Assembly: GCA_002189105.1 (NCBI GenBank)
Contig: NIOB01000001.1
Location: forward strand, 62,001 to 126,000
DNA from: Saccharibacillus soli
GTDB lineage: Bacteria; Bacillota; Bacilli; Paenibacillales; Paenibacillaceae
Direction of reading: 5' to 3'
DNA: 64,000 nucleotides
A program made the position numbers and the translations under genes. Below the pieces are notes generated by a model, which saw only the letters and a program-made list of their open reading frames with translations, was not told the origin of the DNA and did no database searches. Shown in pieces: positions 44,499 to 53,981 of this stretch; within the stretch, counting starts at the first letter, position 1, and each line of letters opens with the position of its first letter.

Positions 44499-45572
44499 CT
44501 AGGCTCTTTCGATAATGGTATTCAGGGTTGTGCGGTCAAGTCCCCGTACCAGACGGACAAGGAGTTCCTTGGCTGCCGCATAATCATCAGTATGGATGAT
44601 CGACGACGAAGTATGAATATAACGACCGCAGATGCCAATCACTGTGGATGGTACACCGATGCCGCTGAGATGAACCTGACCCGCATCCGTGCCGCCTGGA
44701 GAGATAAACGGCTGTACTTTGACTTTATGTGTAGATGCCGTGTCCTGTACATATTCCAGCAGTCCGCGGTGGGTAATCATCGTCGGATCGAAGATGCGCA
44801 GCAGGGCACCCTGTCCCAGATGTCCGAACAGATTGCGATCACCGGTCATGTCATTTGCCGCACTGCAATCCAGCGCGAAGAAAATGTCCGGCTGAATCAG
44901 ATTGGCTGCGGTTCTGGCGCCGCGCAGACCGACTTCCTCCTGCACAGTAGCTCCACTGTAGAGGGTATTCGGCAGCTGTTCCCCATGCAGTTCCTTCATC
45001 AGTTCAATGGCAAGACCGACGCCATAACGATTATCCCAGGCTTTGGCCATGATTTTCTTGGGGTTGGACAGCGGTGTGAATTCGCAGATTGGCAGCACCT
45101 GCTGGCCGACCTTGACGCCGAAACTTTCCGTCTCTGCGCGATCGTCAGCGCCCAGATCGATATACATGGTCTTGATGTCCGCCGGGCGATTGGCTTCCGC
45201 TTCGCCTAACAAATGTTTGGGCGTTGAGCCGACGACCCCAACCACGGGACCGTTTTCGGTGATGATCTGCAGGCGTTGTCCGAGGACGACCTGGCTCCAC
45301 CAGCCGCCCAGAGGCTGGAAGCGTACCAATCCGGTTTCCGTGATTCCATTGACCAGGAAACCTACTTCATCGAAATGGCCGGCAACCATAACCTTGGGGC
45401 CGTCCTCTTGACCACGCATGACACCAAACAGACTGCCCAGACGATCCTGTACAAATTCTTGGGTATAAGCCGAAAGTTTCTCCTTTACCAGTCCGCGCAG
45501 TTCGCGCTCGAATCCCGGAGCCGCCGGGAATTCCGTCAGTTCCTTAAATAATGCCAATGTTTCGTTATTCAT
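44499..45572 (-). CDS. M42-family aminopeptidase (YtoP/FrvX-like)
   Basis: Dinuclear zinc/cobalt aminopeptidase of 357 residues, cytosolic; trims N-terminal residues from peptides (glutamyl aminopeptidase or TET-type). Metal-ligand motifs: AGHFDEVG (His/Asp near residue 66), [20 protein letters not shown] (catalytic Glu), [12 protein letters not shown], and [15 protein letters not shown] (His). ATG start with GGAGCG-type box in the short gap. Monocistronic; divergent from the MoxR-like gene. Confidence 0.9.
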   Translation of the reverse strand: MNNETLALFKELTEFPAAPGFERELRGLVKEKLSAYTQEFVQDRLGSLFGVMRGQEDGPKVMVAGHFDEVGFLVNGITETGLVRFQPLGGWWSQVVLGQRLQIITENGPVVGVVGSTPKHLLGEAEANRPADIKTMYIDLGADDRAETESFGVKVGQQVLPICEFTPLSNPKKIMAKAWDNRYGVGLAIELMKELHGEQLPNTLYSGATVQEEVGLRGARTAANLIQPDIFFALDCSAANDMTGDRNLFGHLGQGALLRIFDPTMITHRGLLEYVQDTASTHKVKVQPFISPGGTDAGQVHLSGIGVPSTVIGICGRYIHTSSSIIHTDDYAAAKELLVRLVRGLDRTTLNTIIERA

Positions 45573-45806
45573 GCTTGCACGCTCCCATCATAAAATTGGG
45601 ACGTGGAGTTCCCCACGTCCGCTGCCTCTTCTAGTATGCCGGGTTATGCAGAAAAAGTCACGGAAGTGTACGCAACTTCACGGGATTCGTCATAATCCGC
45701 TTTTTCCGGCAGGAAATGTGCGTTCACCCTGTCGATCATGTACAATATATAAGCATACCTGCCGTTTGTGGTTTCTTGCAGGAGAATGACTGAGGAGGCT
45801 GGCCAT
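45573..45806. other. Divergent intergenic region
   Basis: About 230 bp between the M42 peptidase (minus) and MoxR (plus) genes. TACAATATATAAG near 45748-45760 is a likely -10 area for the MoxR operon, but its -35 is unclear. Confidence 0.35.
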
Positions 45807-46763
45807 ATGTCCGTAAGTTCTGAATCAATGCAGATTGTGACTGCCGTTCGATCCAATCTTGAGTCCTGTATATTAGGGAAAACCTTTGAGATAAAATTGC
45901 TCATGACCGCACTGCTTGCCGGAGGACATGTCCTGATTGAGGACGTTCCGGGTACAGGCAAGACGCAGATGATTAAAGCGCTGGCACGTTCGATGGAAGG
46001 CGTATATCGGCGTGTACAATGTAACCCCGACTTGCTGCCAACGGACATTACCGGCGTCGCCATTTACCATCCCCGTGAAGAACGTTTCCAATTTCGTCCG
46101 GGACCGATCATGTCCAATATTCTGCTGGCGGATGAGATCAACCGTGCGACGACCAAGACCCAATCCGCGCTGCTGGAAGCCATGGAAGAACGCAGCGTAA
46201 CCGTAGACGGAGAGACGCATCCGCTGCCGCATCCCTTCATGCTGTGTGCAACGCAGAACCCGATTGATTTTGAAGGGACTTATGTGCTGCCGGAAGCGCA
46301 GCTTGACCGCTTTATGATGAAGCTGCACATGGGTTATCCGGATCTGGAAACAGAGAAAAATCTGATTACCGCCAATCGGATCGGCCAACCCGCCGATCAG
46401 CTGCGTGCGGTTACCGATATGGAGACGATCGCCGGCATCCAGCGTGAGGTGCGCGAGGTGCATATGAGTGAAGCGGTCACCACGTACATGCTGGGGATTA
46501 TCCGAGCGACCCGTGAACATCCATCGGTGCTGCTGGGAGCCAGTCCGCGTGCGTCGATTTCCTTTACGCTGGCGGCCAAGGCCTATGCCTTCATTAATGA
46601 GCGGGATTTCGTTCTGCCGGACGACATCAAGGAGCTGGCTCCTTACGTGCTGCCGCACCGTATCCTGATCCGTCCGGAAGCGCGGCTTGACAGCCTGAAC
46701 GCCGAGTCGCTCATCCGCAATCTGCTGGCAGCCAGCAGCGTGCCGGTGTCGATGGGGCGCTGA
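45807..46763 (+). CDS. MoxR-family AAA+ ATPase
   Basis: AAA+ ATPase with chaperone-like roles in maturing protein complexes, 318 residues. Walker A is DVPGTGKT (residues 46-53), Walker B is NILLADEINRATTKTQSALLEAMEE, sensor 1 lies in FMLCATQNPIDFEGTYVLPEAQLDRFM, and a lid domain follows with LGASPRASISFTLAAKAYAFI. First gene of MoxR-DUF58-transglutaminase. The frame opens at 45768, but GAGGAGG sits 8 nt before the ATG at 45807. Only 3 bp separate it from the DUF58 gene. Confidence 0.93.
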   Translation: MSVSSESMQIVTAVRSNLESCILGKTFEIKLLMTALLAGGHVLIEDVPGTGKTQMIKALARSMEGVYRRVQCNPDLLPTDITGVAIYHPREERFQFRPGPIMSNILLADEINRATTKTQSALLEAMEERSVTVDGETHPLPHPFMLCATQNPIDFEGTYVLPEAQLDRFMMKLHMGYPDLETEKNLITANRIGQPADQLRAVTDMETIAGIQREVREVHMSEAVTTYMLGIIRATREHPSVLLGASPRASISFTLAAKAYAFINERDFVLPDDIKELAPYVLPHRILIRPEARLDSLNAESLIRNLLAASSVPVSMGR

Positions 46764-46766
46764 CGA

Positions 46767-48023
46767 ATGAAGGGCATCTGGAATCTCTTCAAACCGAAAC
46801 TGTCACCAGTCCGAATGTCGATGCTGATTTCGGTCTGGATCTGCTGTTTGTTTTATTTATTGTTCCAGGGAGGCAAGACCTCGATCATGCTGTTTGCCAT
46901 GGTCACGCTGTTTGGCCTCTATCTGTTGTTTGGCGGTCTGAATGGAATTGGTCGGACTCGCGGGGAACGGCAGTTCTCCGGAGGAATGGGCGACTGGGGC
47001 GGCGTGCTGCATGCAGGCGATCAGATCCGTGTACGGCTGCGGCTGGAGATCCCCGGATTTCTCCCTCTGCCTTACGTCATTGTGCGTGAGACGCTCAAGC
47101 GTCACAGCGGTGAAACCTGGTCGTTTGAAGAAAGTCTGGTGCCCAGCATTAATGGGCGCGGTGAACTGCTGTTCCAGACGCCGCCGCTTGAACGGGGACG
47201 TTATGCGTTTGCGGATACGGAATGTGTGACCGAGGATATTTTTGGTCTGATTGAACATCGGGGTTCTTTTGCAGCGCGGGGAGAATTCCGTGTGCTGCCA
47301 CGAACGGTGCATATCGCCAGATGGCAGCTGCTGGATCGTCGAAATCGGCTGCTTGGCCCCCAGTCTGTCGGGAATGTGAGCGGGCGAGAGACCAATCAGG
47401 TTGGCGGCGTACGCGATTACGTCTACGGCGATCGCATCTCGCGGATACATTGGAACGCCACTGCACGAACGGGTGAGTGGAAGTCGAAGGAGTTTGAATA
47501 CGAATCGATTCCCAAGACAATGATTGTGCTGGACGCGTTTGAAGACCATTATCATTCTTCCAGACAGTTCGAGACCGCAGTCTCAACGGCGGCTTCGCTG
47601 CTGGAATATGGAGGTCGTGAAAATATTCCAATGGGCTTGTGTTCACTGGGACGCAGCGTGCAGGTGTTTGAACCGACACAGGGACGTTCCCGGCTGCACG
47701 CCATGATGGATCATCTGGTGGATCTGGACCCCAAGGGCGGCGGATCGCTTCTTGCCGCGCTTGAGTCTACATTAAAACAGCTTCCACGAGGTGCAGTGCT
47801 GGTCATCGTGACGCCGCTTGACGGCAGTTCCGTGATGGATCTGGTGCGTTTCGCCCAGACCCACCAGATGAGCCTGAGTCACCTGCAAATTGCGGAAGCT
47901 TCGGAACGTGAAGGAGAATCGTCAAGACAATGGACCGCATCGCTGCGGGCCAAGGGTGTTGCGGCTTATCGAACAGGCAGCCTGGACGAGCTGCCTGCTG
48001 CATTGGAAGGAGGAACCCGATGA
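46767..48023 (+). CDS. DUF58-domain protein
   Basis: 418-residue membrane-anchored protein with two N-terminal hydrophobic segments (about 17-35 and 38-54) and a DUF58 domain marked by RIHWNATARTGEWKSKEFE (about 226-245), the family hallmark. A VWA-like region follows (TMIVLDAFEDHYHSSRQFETAVSTAASLLEYG). DUF58 proteins regularly pair with MoxR ATPases, which are thought to act on them. ATG start; its stop overlaps the transglutaminase start (ATGA), implying translational coupling. Molecular function unproven. Confidence 0.9.
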   Translation: MKGIWNLFKPKLSPVRMSMLISVWICCLFYLLFQGGKTSIMLFAMVTLFGLYLLFGGLNGIGRTRGERQFSGGMGDWGGVLHAGDQIRVRLRLEIPGFLPLPYVIVRETLKRHSGETWSFEESLVPSINGRGELLFQTPPLERGRYAFADTECVTEDIFGLIEHRGSFAARGEFRVLPRTVHIARWQLLDRRNRLLGPQSVGNVSGRETNQVGGVRDYVYGDRISRIHWNATARTGEWKSKEFEYESIPKTMIVLDAFEDHYHSSRQFETAVSTAASLLEYGGRENIPMGLCSLGRSVQVFEPTQGRSRLHAMMDHLVDLDPKGGGSLLAALESTLKQLPRGAVLVIVTPLDGSSVMDLVRFAQTHQMSLSHLQIAEASEREGESSRQWTASLRAKGVAAYRTGSLDELPAALEGGTR

Positions 48024-50257
48024 ACAAATGGGTAGAATCGTTCAAATCGTCCTGGTATACGGCATTATCTGCCGTCTGGTTAATGATTGTGGCCATTCAA
48101 TGGCTGACTTACACACGCACGATCTGGTTTGACGAGACCAATGCACTGGTACTGGGCGTGCTAACGGCAGTTGCGATCATTCATGTGCTGCTGCCGGAGA
48201 TGTCCTGGTTTAGAATCGGCCTAAAAGCCGCTTCTTTCGTGCTGATTATGTATACAACGCTGGAGCGTTATGATATTTTCCAGCCGGAAGGGAATCTGGC
48301 AGAGCGAGCGGAGCAGTTCTCTCAAGCGATGTTCCCTTACGTCTGGTTCGCGCTGATTGCTTGGTTATTGTTTGAATTTTTCATTCGGCTGGTGAACAGT
48401 CAGCGGCGCATTTTGATTTTTGCTTTTCTGAATATCGTGCCGATGGCTGCGCTGGATTCCTTTACGACCGTCCTGCTCTGGAAGCAGGTGGCCTGGGTGG
48501 TCTTCGCAACCATGGCCTGGCTGGTCTGCGATCATTTCCGGCGCTTCCAGACCCGTTTTCCTCGCGGTTGGAAAGCGATTCGGCGCAACCCGTTCAAGCT
48601 GCTGATTAATACGGCAGTCGTGTTTTCGCTGGTCATTCTGGCTGGCGTCAACATGCCGTTCGTCCAACCTATTCTGACCGATCCCTATACAGCCTGGAGA
48701 CAGATCCAGGGGACGTCGGATGTTGCCTTTAATGCAGGTGGGCTGCTTCAGGGACAGGCTTCCGCTTCCGGCTACAGTCGGGAGGACGGACAGCTGGGCG
48801 GCGGATTTAACTTTGATTTTACACCGGTTATGACTATCGAATCGACCGAACGCAGTTACTGGCGCGGCGAGACTCGCATGACGTATACCGGTAATGGCTG
48901 GGACTCGGACAGTGGTTGGGGAACCCTGGAGCAGGTCTCCCGGCAGACGGCGTTGGAGCGTGATGCCGCGCCGCTGACCCCAACCAAGACGGTGACGCAG
49001 CGCGTGACGATGCAGACGGAGAATACGTATCCCGTATTGTTCGGTGCTTATTCGATCAGTCGGGTCGAGAATCTCGATATTGAAAATGGCGAATCCCGAA
49101 TGGAATGGAAACCGGAGCAAAGCGAGCTGCATTGGCAGGAACGCGCGGGCCGGGGAACCATGGTTTATCCGAAGACGTATACAATCATCTCGGAAGTGCC
49201 GATTGTGCCGGTCGATAAGCTTAAACTGGCTACCTTCGATCAGCTCTACCCTAATGGAGTGGACTCCCGTTATGTGCAGGTTCCACGCGGATTTCCCAAG
49301 CGGGTGACCGATCTGGCAGCCGATGTCACCAAGAACGGCAAGACGCCGTACGAGAAGGTCTATCTGCTTCAGCAGTATCTGCAGCAGAATTATATGTACA
49401 CCAACAACCCGACGTTAACCCGCAAGAAAAGCAATGACTTCGTAGAAAGCTTCCTGTTTGACATTAAGGAAGGCTACTGTGATTACTTCTCGACTGCGAT
49501 GGTTATGATGGCCCGTTCGCAGGGAATTCCGGCTCGTTGGGTCAAAGGGTATGCACCGGGCAACGCGACCGGCGATGTGCCGCAGCGATTCAACGAAAAC
49601 AGCATGCAGTACGAAGTCACCAACGCCAACGCCCACTCCTGGGCCGAAGTATACTTCGGCGATTATGGCTGGGTACCGGTCGAAGCGACCCGCGGATTCT
49701 CTGTACCTCTGCTGCAAGAATCGATCACACCGGCAGATGCCGATGTCACCGAACAGCAGGAACAGCAGCCGGATCAGCCGGAAGAAGAAGAGCAGCAGGC
49801 AGCGGCTGTAACACCAACAGACGATAACTCCAACATTGCACCCATCATCGTTGCAGCTGCGGCTGTAGTGGTTGCGGCTTGGGGCATCTATCTGCTCTGG
49901 GTACGCCGCCGCTCCATCTACTTCTTCATTATGGGCCTGCGTATGGGAGGACCGCTGACACCCGATCAGAAAATCGTGCTGGAGACCGAGCGTTTCCTGC
50001 GTTTCCTGAAGCGTAAGGGACTGCGGCGCGAAGAACATGAGACGCTGCGTGAATCGATTGCACGTTGGGACAAGACGGTGGCCGGTGCAGAGATTGCCGT
50101 ATCGCCGATTCTGGCGCTGTTTGAGAAAGCACGCTACAGCCCGGAACGAATTACGGAAGAGGAATGGACGGAGATGCAGCGGATGACCTCCGAACTGCGA
50201 AGCAGTTGGAAAGGTTATTATCCGACGGCACCCAAATTACCTCAATCCCCTAGCTGA
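48020..50257 (+). CDS. Transglutaminase-domain membrane protein (YebA/TgpA-like)
   Basis: 745-residue protein with about six N-terminal transmembrane helices (residues 1-220, DUF3488-like), an extracytoplasmic region, a transglutaminase-like domain, one further membrane helix (IAPIIVAAAAVVVAAWGIYLLW) and a cytosolic C-terminal tail. Catalytic residues: C487 in KEGYCDYFSTAMVMM, H539 in NANAHSWAEVYF, and E555 in GWVPVEATRGF, where the third position is often Asp. A Gln/Glu-rich linker (TEQQEQQPDQPEEEEQQ) precedes the last helix. The open frame extends to 47930, but AAGGAGG before the ATG at 48020 and the overlap with the DUF58 stop decide the start. Probably a cell-envelope peptidase or crosslinking enzyme; role unproven. 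Confidence 0.9.
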   Translation: MNKWVESFKSSWYTALSAVWLMIVAIQWLTYTRTIWFDETNALVLGVLTAVAIIHVLLPEMSWFRIGLKAASFVLIMYTTLERYDIFQPEGNLAERAEQFSQAMFPYVWFALIAWLLFEFFIRLVNSQRRILIFAFLNIVPMAALDSFTTVLLWKQVAWVVFATMAWLVCDHFRRFQTRFPRGWKAIRRNPFKLLINTAVVFSLVILAGVNMPFVQPILTDPYTAWRQIQGTSDVAFNAGGLLQGQASASGYSREDGQLGGGFNFDFTPVMTIESTERSYWRGETRMTYTGNGWDSDSGWGTLEQVSRQTALERDAAPLTPTKTVTQRVTMQTENTYPVLFGAYSISRVENLDIENGESRMEWKPEQSELHWQERAGRGTMVYPKTYTIISEVPIVPVDKLKLATFDQLYPNGVDSRYVQVPRGFPKRVTDLAADVTKNGKTPYEKVYLLQQYLQQNYMYTNNPTLTRKKSNDFVESFLFDIKEGYCDYFSTAMVMMARSQGIPARWVKGYAPGNATGDVPQRFNENSMQYEVTNANAHSWAEVYFGDYGWVPVEATRGFSVPLLQESITPADADVTEQQEQQPDQPEEEEQQAAAVTPTDDNSNIAPIIVAAAAVVVAAWGIYLLWVRRRSIYFFIMGLRMGGPLTPDQKIVLETERFLRFLKRKGLRREEHETLRESIARWDKTVAGAEIAVSPILALFEKARYSPERITEEEWTEMQRMTSELRSSWKGYYPTAPKLPQSPS

Positions 50258-50282
50258 CGCGGAGCTTTCACTGTGATATAGT
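50254..50282 (+). promoter_or_regulatory. Promoter of the yqeG-yqeM cluster
   Basis: CTGACG (4 of 6), 17 bp, TATAGT (5 of 6), beginning within the transglutaminase stop codon and 84 bp before yqeG. Confidence 0.6.
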
Positions 50283-50365
50283 TTAGGTTTAGAGACTAAA
50301 TGAGAGATCCTGCCCTGGCTGTTGCATGGATTGGCCGGGGTGGGTTCCAACGAGGTGACCCAACT

Positions 50366-50893
50366 TTGTTTGAAGCACTGCTGCCGAGGCTGCAAGTCGA
50401 TACGGTATTTGACATCGACCTGGAGGAATTGTACAGGCAAGGCTATCGGGGGATCGTAACGGACCTGGATAATACGCTGGTCGGTGCGAAGGCTCCCAAT
50501 GCCACCCCCGAGCTGATCGCCTGGTTTGCAAAGGTGAAAGAGCTTGGTTTTCAACTGGTGATCGTATCCAATAATAATATGAACCGGGTGTCCGTTTTTG
50601 CGACGCCGCTGGATATTCGTTTTGTGCATGCGGCACGCAAGCCGTCACATGCACCTTTCCGCAAAGCTATGCAGTTGATGGGCTTGAACGAGGGGCAGAC
50701 GATCGTGGTAGGCGACCAACTGCTGACTGATGTTTTGGGCGGCAATCGGCTTGGACTGTATACGGTACTGGTGCTGCCAATCGCGCTGGGTGACGAAGGT
50801 TGGCGCACCCGCTTCAATCGACGGGTAGAGCGCATCGCAATTGGACGTCTTCGTAAAATGGGCAAATGGCTCGAGGAGGAAAAAAAGAAATGA
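50366..50893 (+). CDS. yqeG: YqeG family HAD IIIA-type phosphatase
   Basis: 175-residue HAD-superfamily phosphatase, first gene of the conserved yqe cluster. Motif I TDLDNTLVGAK, motif II VIVSNNN, motif III/IV in RKPSHAPFRKAM and VVGDQLLTDVLGGNRLG. The frame opens at 50300 with MRDPALAV, which is unlike the family; the TTG at 50366, after AGGTGAC, gives MFEALLPRLQVDTVFDIDL, matching YqeG's N-terminus and its usual ~172-residue length. Overlaps yqeH by 4 nt. Substrate not known from sequence. Confidence 0.9.
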   Translation: MFEALLPRLQVDTVFDIDLEELYRQGYRGIVTDLDNTLVGAKAPNATPELIAWFAKVKELGFQLVIVSNNNMNRVSVFATPLDIRFVHAARKPSHAPFRKAMQLMGLNEGQTIVVGDQLLTDVLGGNRLGLYTVLVLPIALGDEGWRTRFNRRVERIAIGRLRKMGKWLEEEKKK

Positions 50894-52014
50894 CGGAAAG
50901 ACTCGAAGGTTCGGCCGTACTTCGCTGCAGCGGATGCGGAGCCGTGCTTCAAACGGAAGATCCGGCGAAGGCTGGTTATATTCCCAAGTTAAAGGAAGAA
51001 GGGGCACAGATCTGCCGCCGCTGCTTCCGAATCAAAAATTACAATGAAGTTTCATCTGCAGCAGTCGATCAGGATGAATTCCTGCGGATGCTGGCTCAGA
51101 TCGGGGAACGCAAAGCCCTGGTTATCCATATCGTGGATCTGTTTGACTTCCAGGGCAGCGTGATTACCGGCCTTCAGCGTTTTGTAGGCAACAATCCGGT
51201 CATTCTGGCGGTCAACAAGATCGATCTGCTTCCCAAAGTGACCAACTGGAACAAGCTGCGCAACTGGGTTCAGCAGCAGGCCAAGGAGCTGGGCATCAAG
51301 ACCGAGGAAATCGTGCTTTGCAGCGCCAAGAAAAACCTGGGCTTCGACCGTCTGCTTCAGGAAGTGGCGGATCGTCGTGGGGATCGGGATGTATATGTCG
51401 TTGGCGCCACAAATGTCGGCAAATCGACGCTCATCAACCGTCTGATTACGGATTACAGTGATCTGGATGAAGAATTGACCACATCGCGTTATCCGGGGAC
51501 GACACTGGATATGGTCAATATTCCACTCGACGACGGACATTTTATCGTCGATACACCGGGAATCGTTTATCCGTCGCGTTATACGGAATTGGTGACATCG
51601 GGCGATCTGGTGAAGATTATGCCGGAGAAGCCGCTCAAGCCAACCGTGTATCAGCTGGATGAAGGACAGACGCTGTTCATCGGCGGCCTGGCACGTTTTG
51701 ACTTTATTGAAGGGGCGCATCAGTCTTTCACCTTCTACACAAGCGGGTCGCTCAGGCTGCATCGCACGAAGCTTGGACGTGCGGATGAACTCTATGAGAA
51801 TCATCTGGGGGAACTGCTGTCTCCGCCGTCGCGCGAAGATGCCGAGGATCTGCCGGAATGGACGCGGCATGAGTTCCGTGTCCCTAAGGGCGGTGCCCAG
51901 GATCTGTTCATCTCGGGTCTGGGCTGGATCAAGGCCAATGGACAGACGGGTGCCAAGGTAGCGGTTCATGCGCCAAAAGGCGTCAAAGTCATCATGCGCA
52001 GCGCGTTGGTCTAA
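50890..52014 (+). CDS. yqeH: Ribosome biogenesis GTPase YqeH
   Basis: Circularly permuted GTPase needed for 30S subunit assembly, 374 residues. An N-terminal treble-clef zinc finger (CSGCG...CRRCF) is followed by GTPase motifs in permuted order: AVNKIDLLP (G4), CSAKKNLG (G5), GATNVGKSTLINRL (G1), SRYPGTTLD (G2), DTPG (G3). A C-terminal RNA-binding region follows (about 230-370). The start at 50890 overlaps the yqeG stop, with GAGGAGG upstream; the longer frame from 50866 is not used. Confidence 0.96.
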   Translation: MTERLEGSAVLRCSGCGAVLQTEDPAKAGYIPKLKEEGAQICRRCFRIKNYNEVSSAAVDQDEFLRMLAQIGERKALVIHIVDLFDFQGSVITGLQRFVGNNPVILAVNKIDLLPKVTNWNKLRNWVQQQAKELGIKTEEIVLCSAKKNLGFDRLLQEVADRRGDRDVYVVGATNVGKSTLINRLITDYSDLDEELTTSRYPGTTLDMVNIPLDDGHFIVDTPGIVYPSRYTELVTSGDLVKIMPEKPLKPTVYQLDEGQTLFIGGLARFDFIEGAHQSFTFYTSGSLRLHRTKLGRADELYENHLGELLSPPSREDAEDLPEWTRHEFRVPKGGAQDLFISGLGWIKANGQTGAKVAVHAPKGVKVIMRSALV

Positions 52015-52038
52015 AGCATACACGGGGAGGAAAACGCG

Positions 52039-52908
52039 TTGAATCAATCCCATGTCCATCCGTTAAAATTGGGAGTCATCGGCGATCCAATCGCCCATTC
52101 CAAGTCTCCGATCATGCACCAGGCCGCACTTCGTGAAACGGGGATCGCCGGCGAGTACAAGGCGCTGCGTGTTACGCCCGATCAGCTTGCGCACCAGATC
52201 GCGGCGCTGCGCGAAGAAGGCTATCGCGGCATTAACGTGACGATTCCGCATAAAGAGAATGTAATGCGGGAGCTGGATGAATTAAGCGAAGAGGCCCGCC
52301 GGATTGGCGCGGTCAACACGATCATTAACGAAGGCGGACGCCTGATCGGCCGCAATACGGATGGGATCGGTTATGTGCGTTCCCTGAAGGAAGAGGCGGC
52401 GGCCAAGCTTGAGGGCCGCCGCATCGTCGTGCTGGGCGCTGGTGGTGCTGCACGCGGCATCATCTATGCGCTGGCGGCCGAGGCGCCGGAACGAATCACC
52501 CTGTTGAATCGCACCACAGAGCGAGCCGAAGCATTGGCCCAGGAATGGAAAGACCTTGCCGACATCGAGGCTCTGCCATCGCACCGTGCAGCCGAGGCTA
52601 TCCAGCACGCCGATATTGTCATTAATACCACGTCGGTAGGTATGCACCCATATGTGGACGAAGTTCCGCTTGATCCTGCACTCCTGCGGGGCAGCGAGAT
52701 CGTCAGCGACCTGATCTACAATCCGCTGGAGACCCGGCTGCTGCGCCAAGCCCGCGAACGGGGCTGCCGCACACATGGAGGTCTGGGCATGTTTGTCTAT
52801 CAAGGGGCTTATGCCTTTGAATATTGGACGGGTGTACCGGCTCCCGTTGAAGCGATGCGGGCTGCTGTCCTTCAGGATATGAATGGATCGCCAGAAATCA
52901 AGAGCTAG
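52039..52908 (+). CDS. aroE: Shikimate dehydrogenase
   Basis: NADP-dependent reduction of 3-dehydroshikimate to shikimate. The 289 residues include the substrate motif GDPIAHSKSPIMHQAAL, NVTIPHKENVM (catalytic Lys), GAVNTIINEGGRLIGRNTDGIGYV, VLGAGGAARGI (cofactor), and GGLGMFVYQGAYAFEYWTG. Starts at TTG after GGGGAGGAAA. Known as aroD in the equivalent B. subtilis cluster. A 136-bp gap separates it from the next gene, with no terminator. Confidence 0.96.
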   Translation: MNQSHVHPLKLGVIGDPIAHSKSPIMHQAALRETGIAGEYKALRVTPDQLAHQIAALREEGYRGINVTIPHKENVMRELDELSEEARRIGAVNTIINEGGRLIGRNTDGIGYVRSLKEEAAAKLEGRRIVVLGAGGAARGIIYALAAEAPERITLLNRTTERAEALAQEWKDLADIEALPSHRAAEAIQHADIVINTTSVGMHPYVDEVPLDPALLRGSEIVSDLIYNPLETRLLRQARERGCRTHGGLGMFVYQGAYAFEYWTGVPAPVEAMRAAVLQDMNGSPEIKS

Positions 52909-53044
52909 AAGCCGTTGGTCGGAAGTGGAGCTACGCCGAACACGGTAAAAATGGGTAAATAAACGATAAACAGCCGCCTGTTCGTACAGCAGCAGCTTAC
53001 GCTACAGAGCGGCATGTTTCAAAAAAGAGGAGTTCAACAAACTT

Positions 53045-53335
53045 ATGCTGACAGGCAAACAAAAACGCTACCTGCGTTCGCAGGCTCACCATCTTAACCC
53101 AATCTTCCAAATTGGCAAGGGGGGTCTGAACGACCAACTCGTTCGTCATATCAATGAAGCCATCGAGCTGCGCGAGCTGCTCAAAGTATCTGTGCTGAAT
53201 AACTGCGACGAAGAACCCAAGGAACTGGGCGCCCAGCTGGCTGAAGCTGCGGAATCGGAATTGGTACAAGTCATCGGTCGAACCATCATTTTGTATAAAG
53301 AATCGCGCGAACACAAGCAAATCGAACTGCCGTAA
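53045..53335 (+). CDS. yqeI: YhbY-family RNA-binding protein (YqeI)
   Basis: 96-residue CRM-domain protein associated with the 50S ribosomal precursor. LTGKQKRYLRSQAHHLNPIFQIGKGGLNDQLVRHINEAIELRELLKVSVLNN and the C-terminal VQVIGRTIILYKESREHKQIELP match the family throughout. AAAGAGGAG precedes ATG. Sits between aroE and nadD, as in other Bacillales. Confidence 0.95.
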   Translation: MLTGKQKRYLRSQAHHLNPIFQIGKGGLNDQLVRHINEAIELRELLKVSVLNNCDEEPKELGAQLAEAAESELVQVIGRTIILYKESREHKQIELP

Positions 53336-53378
53336 CGAAGCCAGACATCGTTGCGGGGACAGCAGGGAGTGAAAGACC

Positions 53379-53981
53379 TTGAAGATCGGAATCATGGGCG
53401 GAACGTTTGACCCCATCCATATTGGGCATCTGGTCGCCGCCGAGACGGTGCGCGAAGGATTGAAACTGGATGAGGTCTGGTTTATGCCTTCTCATATTCC
53501 TCCACACAAAGCCGAAGCGGGATTCTCCGCCGAAGAGCGGATGGAGATGGTGGAACTGGCGATTGGCACCCAGCCGGCCTTTCGGACGCTGGACATTGAG
53601 CTTCGCCGGGGCGGTGTTTCTTACACTGTAGACACAATGGGGGAATTGGTCACCAAATATCCGGACACCCGGTTTCATTTCATCATTGGGACGGATATGG
53701 TCAATTATTTGCCCAAGTGGAACCGGATCGAAGAACTGGCGGGTCTGACGCGTTTTGCCGCAGTAGGCCGCGGGGGATATGAGCTGCATCAAGAGGTCGT
53801 CCCTGAGGCGGTAGCGAGTGTAATCGATTATTTCGATATGCCGCAGCTGGAGATTTCTTCAACGGAGATTCGCAGCCGACTCAAGAGCGGGCGTTCCGCT
53901 CGTTACCTGGTGCCGGAGAACGTACATGATTATTTGCAAAGGAGCGGTCATCATGCGGCTTACGCGCGAACAATTGATTGA
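53379..53981 (+). CDS. nadD: Nicotinate-nucleotide adenylyltransferase
   Basis: Joins ATP and nicotinate mononucleotide to give deamido-NAD in NAD synthesis. The 200 residues have the nucleotidyltransferase signature GGTFDPIHIGHL (residues 8-19), MPSHIPPHK, FIIGTDMV, and ISSTEIRSRLKSGRSARYLVPENVHDYL at the C-terminus. TTG start after GGGAGTGAAA. It overlaps yqeK by 29 nt. Confidence 0.96.
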   Translation: MKIGIMGGTFDPIHIGHLVAAETVREGLKLDEVWFMPSHIPPHKAEAGFSAEERMEMVELAIGTQPAFRTLDIELRRGGVSYTVDTMGELVTKYPDTRFHFIIGTDMVNYLPKWNRIEELAGLTRFAAVGRGGYELHQEVVPEAVASVIDYFDMPQLEISSTEIRSRLKSGRSARYLVPENVHDYLQRSGHHAAYARTID

